Assembly (NCBI GenBank): GCA_023134875.1
Contig: JAGLUH010000210.1
Coordinates: 1-11,310 of the forward strand
DNA length: 11,310 nt
Direction: 5' to 3'
From: Candidatus Zixiibacteriota bacterium
Lineage (GTDB): Bacteria; Zixibacteria; MSB-5A5; CAIYYT01
The notes below the pieces were generated by a model. It saw nothing but the letters and a program-made list of their open reading frames with translations. It searched no databases and was not told where the DNA came from. Each line of letters starts with the position of its first letter. The stretch's first letter is position 1. Positions 5,771 through 11,310 of this stretch are shown here, piece after piece. The position numbers and the translations under genes are program-made.

Positions 5771-7293
5771 CCCTGGAGATAATAGGAAAGAAAGATGCCG
5801 ATTTCGGCGCGATCGTGTTCTTGGCCATCAATGTGGCGATGATTCTCGTAATGAGTGTAACCCGCCCGCAGATGACCAACAAGGAGATGCGATTCGAACA
5901 TGTGTAATTGAAAGCTGATCGACTGCGACTTCTCCACGGCACCAGTGGGGAACTTGTCCAGATAGGGCACGGCGGACTCGTCGTGCGGCTCTATCCCGCC
6001 TTCCCCCCGGCGGGTATATTGCAATTCCAATTCAGCATCAAAAGTGGGACTAATATGGTAGCGCAATAGTGCATAAAGGCGATCCTGGTCGTTGCCGCCG
6101 AAATAGCCGATCGGTTCGTCCTGATGCAGGTAGAGATTCTGCGGCTTGTTCTGGCCATAGACAGTAGCATTGACCCTTGTGTAGCTCAGCTTGGTAAACA
6201 GCCTGACTAGTCCCAGAGGGGCGAGAGCGTCGAAGCCGATCTTATAACCAACCTGGTGCGGTTCCGACTCAAAGTCTATTTGGAAATCATCCACGACAAG
6301 CTCAGCAAAAATACGGCACTTGCGCGGCCAGTAGATCGCCAGGTCGGCGCCGAACAGGATATTGTCGTCACCAGTGGCGTTGTACTGCTCCCAGTAATAG
6401 GGGAGAAAAGGATTAAGGTAGTGCCATTCCAGCGAGCGGTTGGGGCTGCCAAAAAGAGCCACTTCAGAGAGCCCCAGTTCAAACAGGCCGGTTTTGCGCA
6501 GCGAGAGGCGGTGCGCGACCAGGTAACGCGACATGGTGGTATCGGCGACATTGATCTCATCAAGCTGAGCCAGAAAATAGTCAAAGCGCAGGAACTTATG
6601 TTCATAACCGAGCCAGAGTCGATCAAAGGGGGGCGAATTGCTGGAGATCAGGAGGGCGTCTCGCTCTTCAGGACCCCAGATCAGGTATGATCGGCCTACC
6701 GATCCGAAGAAACCGTTCTTGTAGTAGTAGAAGGCCGCGTTATCCAGCCAGCCAGTTAATTTCTCTTTCCAGATTCGTCCGGCGAATTGCGAATACAACT
6801 CTCCGTGGTTTTCCAATCGGGCGCGAATATGAACCTGCATATTACTCGCGGGGATGAACCAGGTTTCGGCACTGAGACCAACTCGATGGATAGCCGATGT
6901 ATCATTGGCGGCGATTTCCTCAGTGTACGGCACCAACCGGAGCAGAAGATGAGGCAATCGCTGAGGATCGCCATCAATACCGGTGAGCCGATTGAGATGC
7001 GAATTCCGGGCAAACCGTAATTGGTAGAAACGGCAGGCTATGATACTATCTACCGGATTGCCGCTCTTACCCGGTATCACGTAGTACGAAATCTGTGGTT
7101 GGATATGATGGTAGAGAGCTCTGCGGCTGTCGACCAGCCGCAACTCCTCTCCATATCGAACATATATGTAGTCGGTCGACTCGATACGATCCATCGGGAA
7201 GTTGCCCGTGGCAATAATCGACGCCGTAACGGCACCACCAATAGACAGTAGCAGACAACACGCCAGCACCGTCAGCCACACGAAGCGAATCAT
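5758..7293 (-). CDS. Wzi-like outer-membrane beta-barrel protein
   Basis: A 511-residue exported protein with a signal peptide (MIRF, then a hydrophobic core at about 5-24, with cleavage probably near A-S or I-A at 23-28). The rest is dominated by alternating amphipathic strands rich in Tyr, Phe and Trp, ending S-Y-Y-L-Q-G-W-L-H, as expected of an outer-membrane barrel. Segments such as G-R-S-Y-L-I-W-G-P, S-S-N-S-P-P-F-D-R-L, and N-P-F-L-P-Y-Y-W-E-Q-Y resemble the capsule-assembly Wzi family. Wzi in E. coli anchors capsule at the surface, but no capsule genes are near, so the role here is open. The first ATG is kept because it carries the signal peptide, although its ribosome site (AAGG, 3 nt spacing) is close. 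It is the first gene of a minus-strand set with ispE, spoVG and tRNA-Gln. Confidence 0.7.
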   Translation of the reverse strand: MIRFVWLTVLACCLLLSIGGAVTASIIATGNFPMDRIESTDYIYVRYGEELRLVDSRRALYHHIQPQISYYVIPGKSGNPVDSIIACRFYQLRFARNSHLNRLTGIDGDPQRLPHLLLRLVPYTEEIAANDTSAIHRVGLSAETWFIPASNMQVHIRARLENHGELYSQFAGRIWKEKLTGWLDNAAFYYYKNGFFGSVGRSYLIWGPEERDALLISSNSPPFDRLWLGYEHKFLRFDYFLAQLDEINVADTTMSRYLVAHRLSLRKTGLFELGLSEVALFGSPNRSLEWHYLNPFLPYYWEQYNATGDDNILFGADLAIYWPRKCRIFAELVVDDFQIDFESEPHQVGYKIGFDALAPLGLVRLFTKLSYTRVNATVYGQNKPQNLYLHQDEPIGYFGGNDQDRLYALLRYHISPTFDAELELQYTRRGEGGIEPHDESAVPYLDKFPTGAVEKSQSISFQLHMFESHLLVGHLRAGYTHYENHRHIDGQEHDRAEIGIFLSYYLQGWLH

Positions 7294-7343
7294 GAACCTT
7301 AGTTACCATGAGAGAACTCTGTTGTCAACCAGAAGAAAGGGCA

Positions 7344-7424
7344 GCAGGTCGATAGTCCCGCACTCTTAACATTCATACGAAGCGAGGCAAAGAATTCGTC
7401 GACACCACAAGAGTTCCAACCTGG
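7344..7424. repeat. Degenerate two-armed REP-like element
   Basis: A decayed copy with the same plan as the element at 1983-2065. The left arm has head GCAG (7344-7347), stem GTCGATAGT (7348-7356), loop 7357-7361 and ACTCTTAAC (7362-7370), with two mismatches. The right arm on the minus strand has head CCAG, stem GTTGGAACT (7420-7412), a 5-nt loop (7411-7407) and GGTGTCGAC (7406-7398). Both arms keep the 9-5-9 spacing and total length is about 81 bp. It lies in the spacer between the divergent barrel and SRP RNA genes. Confidence 0.55.
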
Positions 7425-7469
7425 CGGATAAGTCTTGTTGCCAGGTGAGAATTGATCTCAAAATAGCGA

Positions 7470-7498
7470 TTGACTAACGGCACTACAGCCAGTATCAT
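7470..7498 (+). promoter_or_regulatory. Sigma70-type promoter for SRP RNA
   Basis: TTGACT (-35, 7470-7475) and TATCAT (-10, 7493-7498) are separated by the ideal 17 nt, each matching five of six consensus bases. The predicted start near 7505 lies just before the first paired base of the SRP RNA (7514). It probably also drives dnaX, ybaB and recR, since no terminator is seen after the RNA. Confidence 0.75.
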
Positions 7499-7513
7499 TG
7501 CTCGCAAGGTTTT

Positions 7514-7784
7514 GGCGTGCTAGATGGGGAGTTAGCGGTGCCCTGTAACCCGGAATCCGCTATACCGGGGTTGAATTCCCACCCCAGGCCTGTCAGAGCC
7601 CGGTTTGCTCTCTTTGGTGAGGATGTTGACGATCAGGTCCCGCGCGATGAGGCCGCGCCAAACCCCGTCAGGACCGGAAGGTAGCAGCGGTAGGTGATGT
7701 TTCTCAGGCGCCGTGGGGTTATCTGGTTCGAGTCTGAGTCTCGGACAGCATCCCGAGTATCGGGGCCGAAGGTGGGTGCACGCC
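7514..7784 (+). ncRNA. ffs: Signal recognition particle RNA, long bacterial type (with Alu domain)
   Basis: The RNA scaffold of SRP, which binds Ffh and targets nascent membrane and secreted proteins. The 5' and 3' ends pair perfectly (GGCGTGC 7514-7520 with GCACGCC 7778-7784), giving 271 nt, the size of long bacterial SRP RNAs such as Bacillus scRNA. The Alu domain is present, with GGGGAG-TTAGCGGTGCCC and the conserved TGTAA loop (7544-7548). Domain IV, which binds Ffh, is clear: CAGG (7669-7672), GGAA tetraloop (7676-7679), and AGCAGC (7683-7688). The pair beneath the tetraloop stem is A7673-T7682, whereas E. coli has U-A, a covariation that keeps pairing. It lies directly upstream of dnaX as in Bacillus. 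No terminator separates them. Confidence 0.96.
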
Positions 7785-7810
7785 TGATTTAACTACTCAA
7801 TCGAGGTGTG

Positions 7811-9460
7811 ATGAGTTATTTCGTCTTTTCCCGGAAGTACCGACCGCAGACCTTCGCTGACGTTCTCGCCCAGCACCATGTCACGGAAACCTTGACCAGG
7901 GCAATCGAGAATGATCGTGTCAGTCAGGCCTACTTGTTCTGCGGTGTTCGTGGTACCGGCAAAACCTCAGTCGCGCGTATTCTTGCCAAGCGGCTCAATT
8001 GTGCCAATCCCCAGGGTGCTGAGCCATGCAACCAGTGTGATTCCTGCGTCGGTATTATCAAGGGACGCTCGCTTGACATCCTCGAAATTGATGCCGCTTC
8101 TAATACCTCGGTTGATGATATTCGCGAATTGCGGGAGTCGATCAAGTATGCGCCGGTGGGAGGGAAATATAAGGTCTATATTATCGATGAAGTTCATCGT
8201 CTCAGCCCCTCGGCATTTGACGCTCTCTTGAAAACCCTGGAAGAACCGCCGGCACATGTGGTCTTTATCTTCGCCACCACTGAAGTACACAAGGTACCGC
8301 AGACGATTCTTTCCCGCTGTCAACGATACGATTTCCGTCGCGTCGGTGAAACTGATCTGAGACAGGCGATCGACACCGTTGCGGAGAAGGAAGACCTCAA
8401 GGTCAGCGATGAGGCGATGGCGGAGCTGGCGCGGCGCAGTGACGGTTCACTGCGTGATGCGCTCTCTCTCCTTGATCAGGTGGCTTCCTGGCAGTGCGAC
8501 ATTATTGACATGGACCTGTTGAGCCAGGCGCTTGGCATCCTGCCGCACAGTGAGTATCGCGCCATTCTGCAACTCATTCGCAAACGGCAGGCGGCGGATT
8601 TGATCGGCAGGCTCGACCAGGTATTGAAATCGGGAATTGACGCCTCCGAATTCGTCCGTGGCCTCCAGGAACAACTGCGGCTAATGCTTTTGGTCAAAGC
8701 GGCGCCTGAGCAGGCGGGCGAGCTTGGTGTCAGCGATGACGACATCGTCGAACTGAAGGAAATTGTCGCCGCCTATTCCTTGAATGACCTGCTGCGTATT
8801 CAGAATCTGCTGGTTAATCTAGATCAGAAAATCAGGGATGGTTTCGATCCCCGGCTCAATCTTGAACTGGCGCTGCTCAAGTTGAGCAATATGGAAAGCT
8901 CGATTACCCTGGAACAGATTCTGGGGGAACTGACTTCCGGTTCAGGGACAGAGGCGCGGCACAAGCCCGTTTCCACGCCTGCAAGCCCGGAAAAGCAACT
9001 TGAGTTGACCAACTCTGCACCGGCAGCGCCAAAGAGAGACAATCCAACCAGCAGTAAGGTAACAGTCGGCAGCGATGCGAACCTTGCCGATATTTGGAAA
9101 AATCTCCTGGCAAGCCTCAAGAAGAGCCACCGCAGCCTGCATATCAAATTGACAATGGCGCAACCGCGCCAAATCGAGGGCGACAAGCTGATGGTTGCTT
9201 TTGACCGCCTGGGTGAGTTTCATGTACGACAGCTTCAGGATCGGGAGGTGAAACTGCTCCTGGAAGAGATGCTCAAGCAGGTCAGCGGCAGGGATTTGAA
9301 ACCGCATTTCTTTGTAGACAAGGAGCTGTCACCGCGGCAGGATAAAGCCAGCGCCGCCAATCTTTTCACTGACAGCGAAAAAGAGGATCATCCCTTGGTT
9401 GCCAAGGCGATCTCTGTTTTTGATGCCAGGGTGGTGAGCCGAAAGGACATATCAGAATAA
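7811..9460 (+). CDS. dnaX: DNA polymerase III subunit gamma/tau (clamp loader ATPase)
   Basis: The ATPase of the clamp loader, which opens the beta clamp and loads it at primed DNA. From ATG 7811 it has 549 residues. Walker A G-V-R-G-T-G-K-T is at 45-52 (Lys51), zinc cysteines are C64, C73, C76 and C79, Walker B D-E-V-H is at 126-129, S-R-C sensor 1 is at 168-170, and the sensor 2 segment G-S-L-R-D-A-L is at 212-218. Domain III is at about 240-360, a Pro/Ser-rich linker at 375-420, and a tau-type C-terminal domain at about 425-505. The frame can be read from GTG 7808, but ATG 7811 has GAGGTG at better spacing and gives the typical M-S-Y-F-V-F-S-R-K-Y-R-P start. No A-AAA-AAG type slippery site is visible, so a separate gamma form is not predicted. 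It follows SRP RNA by 26 nt and precedes ybaB by 31 nt. Confidence 0.97.
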   Translation: MSYFVFSRKYRPQTFADVLAQHHVTETLTRAIENDRVSQAYLFCGVRGTGKTSVARILAKRLNCANPQGAEPCNQCDSCVGIIKGRSLDILEIDAASNTSVDDIRELRESIKYAPVGGKYKVYIIDEVHRLSPSAFDALLKTLEEPPAHVVFIFATTEVHKVPQTILSRCQRYDFRRVGETDLRQAIDTVAEKEDLKVSDEAMAELARRSDGSLRDALSLLDQVASWQCDIIDMDLLSQALGILPHSEYRAILQLIRKRQAADLIGRLDQVLKSGIDASEFVRGLQEQLRLMLLVKAAPEQAGELGVSDDDIVELKEIVAAYSLNDLLRIQNLLVNLDQKIRDGFDPRLNLELALLKLSNMESSITLEQILGELTSGSGTEARHKPVSTPASPEKQLELTNSAPAAPKRDNPTSSKVTVGSDANLADIWKNLLASLKKSHRSLHIKLTMAQPRQIEGDKLMVAFDRLGEFHVRQLQDREVKLLLEEMLKQVSGRDLKPHFFVDKELSPRQDKASAANLFTDSEKEDHPLVAKAISVFDARVVSRKDISE

Positions 9461-9491
9461 TAGTTGGTTCTCGATAAAGCAGGAGTTAGTG

Positions 9492-9821
9492 ATGGGAAAA
9501 AAGGGTTTCGGCGATATGATGAAACAGGTGCAGAAAATGCAGGCCAAGATGGAGCAGCTTCAGGACGAATTAAATGAGAGGGAAGTTGAAGGCTCCGCCG
9601 GCGGTGGTATGGTCAAAGCGGTAGTCACGGGTAAGGGTGATATCAAGGAGATCAAGATCGAGCCGCAGGTGATGGAAGATGGCGATGTGGAAATGCTGGA
9701 AGATCTGATCGTCGCTGCACTCAGCCAGGCGCAGGAAAACGCCGCCCAACTACAACAGGAAGTTATGAGTGAACTGACCGGCGGTCTCAATATCCCCGGT
9801 CTCGGCGGACTCGGTCTTTAG
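9492..9821 (+). CDS. ybaB: YbaB/EbfC family nucleoid-associated protein
   Basis: A small DNA-binding protein that forms dimers on the nucleoid. It has 109 residues, standard for the family. An N-terminal amphipathic helix (G-F-G-D-M-M-K-Q-V-Q-K-M-Q-A-K-M at about 6-21) leads to V-E-G-S-A-G-G-G-M-V-K-A, the conserved family core at about 33-45. The strand K-I-E-P and the motif E-D-L-I-V-A-A-L at about 75-82 follow, and then a Gly/Leu-rich tail typical of the family. ATG 9492 is chosen because AGGAG lies 6 nt upstream. The frame could also begin at GTG 9489. It sits between dnaX and recR, its classic position, with recR 9 nt downstream. Its presence in this operon has led to proposals of a role in replication or repair, not proven here. 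Confidence 0.96.
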   Translation: MGKKGFGDMMKQVQKMQAKMEQLQDELNEREVEGSAGGGMVKAVVTGKGDIKEIKIEPQVMEDGDVEMLEDLIVAALSQAQENAAQLQQEVMSELTGGLNIPGLGGLGL

Positions 9822-9830
9822 TTTGATTTA

Positions 9831-10433
9831 ATGGCAAAGTTAGAATCATCAGCCACGTTAGATAAGCTGGTCAATCGCCTGTCACGCATGCCGGGGATTG
9901 GTCGCAAGACAGCCCAACGGCTTGCTTTCTATATCCTGAAACTGCCGCAGGCGGAATCGGACGAACTGTCGCAACTGATCCTTGATGTTAAACGACGGGT
10001 CAAAGAATGTTCGATCTGCTGCAATCTTTCTGACAGCGATCCCTGCCCGATCTGCGCCAATCCGAAACGGGACCGCACCATGATATGCGTGGTGGAGGAA
10101 GCCAGCGATCTGGTCGCATTGGAAAAGGGCGGTGACTGGAATGGCATATACCATGTTCTGGGCGGTGTCCTCTCGCCGCTGGATGGTATCGGCCCCGACG
10201 ACTTGAAGATCAAGCAGTTGCTGCAACGGGTTAAAAATGACGTGAGCGAAGTCATCCTGGCGACTGATCCTGATACCGAAGGGGAAGCGACTGCCATTTA
10301 TATTGCCAAGCTGCTGCATCCTCTGAATATCAAAGTAACCCGCATCGCCCGCGGCCTGCCGGTCGGAACCGATCTGCAGTTCGCCGACAGCCAGACGCTG
10401 GCCAAAGCCCTCCAGGGACGGGTGGAGTTTTAG
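9831..10433 (+). CDS. recR: Recombination mediator protein RecR
   Basis: Acts with RecF and RecO to load RecA on SSB-coated single-stranded DNA at gaps. Length is 200 residues, the usual size. The helix-hairpin-helix region L-S-R-M-P-G-I-G-R-K-T-A-Q-R-L-A-F is at 17-33. The four-Cys zinc finger is C60, C63, C72 and C75. The Toprim domain has Glu89 in V-V-E-E-A-S-D and a D146-P-D148-T-E-G segment. The C-terminal R-G-L-P-V-G-T-D-L is at 174-182, the family's Walker-B-like tail. It is the last gene of the plus-strand operon, 9 nt after ybaB. No Shine-Dalgarno sequence is visible in that gap, so translation probably depends on coupling to ybaB. Confidence 0.97.
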   Translation: MAKLESSATLDKLVNRLSRMPGIGRKTAQRLAFYILKLPQAESDELSQLILDVKRRVKECSICCNLSDSDPCPICANPKRDRTMICVVEEASDLVALEKGGDWNGIYHVLGGVLSPLDGIGPDDLKIKQLLQRVKNDVSEVILATDPDTEGEATAIYIAKLLHPLNIKVTRIARGLPVGTDLQFADSQTLAKALQGRVEF

Positions 10434-10550
10434 ATCGATGCAATATGGCATGTAGTAAGCATCCTAAAAACATCAATCCGCTCCGAGATAGCAATCGGTA
10501 AATTCTTGCGGCGTCCGGCCGGTGAAAGGCCTGGTTCTGACAGGCAGCAT

Positions 10551-10618
10551 GTAGGTCGAAAGTCCTGCACTTTCGACATTCACGCAGGATTGTGAAACCC
10601 AAACAGGGTACCGCACCC
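10551..10618. repeat. REP-like element with one intact arm
   Basis: The intact arm has GTAG (10551-10554), stem GTCGAAAGT (10555-10563), loop CCTGC (10564-10568) and stem ACTTTCGAC (10569-10577). It differs from the copy at 1983 by one base on each side of the stem (A-T pair changed to G-C), so pairing is kept. A decayed second arm is suggested at 10592-10618, where ACCC and GGGT pair around a 5-nt loop (10601-10605). Confidence 0.65.
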
Positions 10619-10629
10619 CTTGGGGTGCG
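10612..10629. repeat. GC-rich perfect hairpin
   Basis: CGCACCCC (10612-10619) and GGGGTGCG (10622-10629) are perfect complements around TT, so as RNA this gives a 7-bp stem with a CUUG tetraloop. A weak run of four T follows at 10634-10637. It could help end the recR or convergent transcripts, but the T-run is short and offset. It partly overlaps the decayed arm of the neighbouring repeat. Confidence 0.45.
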
Positions 10630-10685
10630 AGCGGTTTTCCACCCCGTAGGGATGGGATATTCGTGACAAATTCATGATTGCAGCT

Positions 10686-10712
10686 GTAGGTCACGATCTC
10701 TTGGAGCGTGAC
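10686..10712 (+). repeat. Single REP-like unit
   Basis: GTAG (10686-10689) is followed by stem GTCACGATC (10690-10698), loop TCTTG (10699-10703) and GGAGCGTGAC-type right strand (10704-10712), with one A-G mismatch. The stem sequence differs from the other copies in most inner positions, yet the GTAG head, GTC/GAC ends, 9-position stem and 5-nt loop are the same. Confidence 0.6.
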
Positions 10713-10734
10713 AATCCCCGGCCTCTATATCGGT

Positions 10735-10782
10735 TCAGCAATCTGGGATACCATCGCCATTGGGATCGCAGGGAGCAGGTGT
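10735..10782 (-). pseudogene. Possible remnant encoding a DxNxDGxxD calcium loop
   Basis: On the minus strand, downstream of the sorting-domain gene and in the same frame but beyond its TAG and a second TAA, the bases read T-P-A-P-C-D-P-N-G-D-G-I-P-D-C followed by TGA. D-P-N-G-D-G-I-P-D fits the calcium-binding loop of thrombospondin type 3 and dockerin-like repeats, which are common in secreted proteins of such genomes. There is no start codon or ribosome site, so at best it is a decayed gene fragment. Chance cannot be excluded for 15 codons. Confidence 0.3.
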
Positions 10783-10794
10783 TTATGAAGGCCT

Positions 10795-11310
10795 CTACCT
10801 CAACAGTAACATCTTTTTTGTCTCCGTGTAATCACCGGCTTTAAGGCGATAGAAATAGACACCTGACGAAACTAACTTGCCGTTATTGTCATAACCATCC
10901 CAGGTGAGCCGGTGTGAACCGTACATCTGTCTGCCGAGGTCATAATGCCTGACTTTCTGACCAAGAACATTATAGACTTCAAACGATACATTTGCCGAGC
11001 GTTTGAGGGAGTACTCAACAACTGTTGAAGGGTTGAACGGGTTAGGATAGTTTTGATACAGAGAGAACCCATCCGGTACCAAGTCCTCAGTCTCGTCGTC
11101 ATCGGCAGCGTCCACGAAATCACCAATCTTGGTCACAAAGACATCAGTGTACCCGCCCTGAAAGCTCCCCTGATACGGATTCTCAGTCGGGAAGTCGGAG
11201 GACCAAGTCTCGCCTGTTACATAGGCATTGCCGCTGCCATCGACCGCGATACCGAATCCACAATCGCAGTTTCCCCCACCGAGGTAGGTGCTGTAGATCA
11301 GGCTGTTGCC
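10795..11310 (-). CDS. Secreted SBBP beta-propeller protein with C-terminal T9SS/FlgD-like sorting domain (5' truncated)
   Basis: The frame stays open from its TAG at 10797-10795 to the window edge (171 codons visible), so a start at the internal GTG 11136 is not credible. The visible N-terminal part carries SBBP-repeat features: L-I-Y-S-T-Y-L-G-G-G, then G-I-A-V-D-G-S-G-N-A-Y-V-T-G-E-T, S-S-D-F-P-T, and D-V-F-V-T-K-I. A short acidic linker (D-A-A-D-D-D-E-T-E-D) leads to the sorting domain: Y-P-N-P-F-N-P-S-T, V-Y-N-V-L-G-Q-K-V, W-D-G-Y-D-N-N-G, S-S-G-V-Y-F-Y-R-L-K-A-G, and a final K-K-M-L-L-L-R. This domain type is recognised by the type IX secretion machinery or acts as a FlgD-like Ig fold in FCB bacteria. 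The protein is probably exported and surface-attached or released. Its ligand is unknown. It is convergent with recR. Confidence 0.88.
   Translation of the reverse strand, partial: GNSLIYSTYLGGGNCDCGFGIAVDGSGNAYVTGETWSSDFPTENPYQGSFQGGYTDVFVTKIGDFVDAADDDETEDLVPDGFSLYQNYPNPFNPSTVVEYSLKRSANVSFEVYNVLGQKVRHYDLGRQMYGSHRLTWDGYDNNGKLVSSGVYFYRLKAGDYTETKKMLLLR

Larger units (their letters stand above)
10434..10794. other. Repeat-rich intergenic spacer between convergent genes
   Basis: About 360 nt with no supported gene. It holds a REP-like unit (10551-10618), a perfect GC-rich hairpin (10612-10629), a second REP-like unit (10686-10712), and a short coding-like remnant encoding a calcium-loop motif (10735-10782). 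A further open stretch on the minus strand (10473-10550, ending G-R-T-P-Q-E-F-T-D-C-Y-L-G-A-D) starts right at the edge of the first repeat and could be a gene end, but I cannot assign it. No strong T-tailed terminator follows recR. Confidence 0.6.

Noticed and set aside
6256..6690. Plus-strand open frame (144 codons) inside the barrel gene
   Set aside because: Antisense shadow of the barrel coding sequence with no ribosome site or motifs.
7300..7328. Promoter for the barrel gene: TTGACA (7328-7323) with 17 nt to TAACTA
   Set aside because: The -10 matches only two consensus bases and would give a start at the ATG itself (leaderless mRNA). Too weak to list as a feature.
9083..9400. Programmed frameshift in dnaX for a gamma subunit
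   Set aside because: A-runs such as those near 9097 and 9379 are only five long and are not in the A-AAA-AAG register, and no clear downstream hairpin or internal SD was seen.
9882..10451. Minus-strand open frame (189 codons) opposite recR
   Set aside because: recR is unambiguous with all family motifs. The antisense frame shows no domain features.
11137..11310. Treating GTG 11136 as the true start of the sorting-domain protein
   Set aside because: The same frame is open for 58 more codons to the window edge and encodes recognisable SBBP-repeat sequence, so the gene begins outside the window.

Overview
This is a bacterial chromosomal window of roughly even base composition, with mostly housekeeping gene content. 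It encodes a long (271 nt) SRP RNA with an Alu domain, then dnaX, ybaB and recR. It also has the MEP-pathway kinase IspE beside SpoVG, outer-membrane and periplasmic proteins, and a secreted beta-propeller protein ending in a type IX-secretion/FlgD-like sorting domain. Together these point to a Gram-negative (diderm) lineage in or near the FCB group, for example Zixibacteria-like. That placement is inferred from gene content only.

Layout. (1) Positions 1-4260, minus strand: a four-gene run transcribed right to left. It holds a membrane Ser/Thr kinase with a large extracytoplasmic sensor region, a secreted DUF4412/LolA-like protein, a patatin-like phospholipase, and the first 29 codons of a secreted protein cut by the window edge. 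A plausible sigma70-type promoter lies upstream of the kinase. A two-armed repeat sits between the kinase and the DUF4412 gene. (2) Positions 4466-7293, minus strand: a Wzi-like outer-membrane barrel gene overlapping ispE by 13 nt, then spoVG, then tRNA-Gln(UUG) starting 6 nt after the spoVG stop. (3) Positions 7470-10433, plus strand: a strong promoter, SRP RNA, dnaX, ybaB and recR, the arrangement also seen in Firmicutes. This set links protein targeting, the replication clamp loader and RecFOR recombination mediation. (4) Positions 10434-10794: a non-coding, repeat-rich spacer with hairpins and possible gene remnants. (5) Positions 10795-11310, minus strand: the C-terminal part of an SBBP-propeller/sorting-domain protein, convergent with recR and open to the window edge.

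The most unusual element is a small repeat family not tied to any gene. Each unit is a GTAG-type head followed directly by a 9-position stem and a 5-nt loop beginning GTC and ending GAC. Units occur singly or as inverted pairs around a central linker. Three loci lie between genes and one carries the kinase stop codon. The shape resembles REP/BIME elements mobilised by RAYT transposases, and stem changes between copies are compensatory. No transposase is present in the window.
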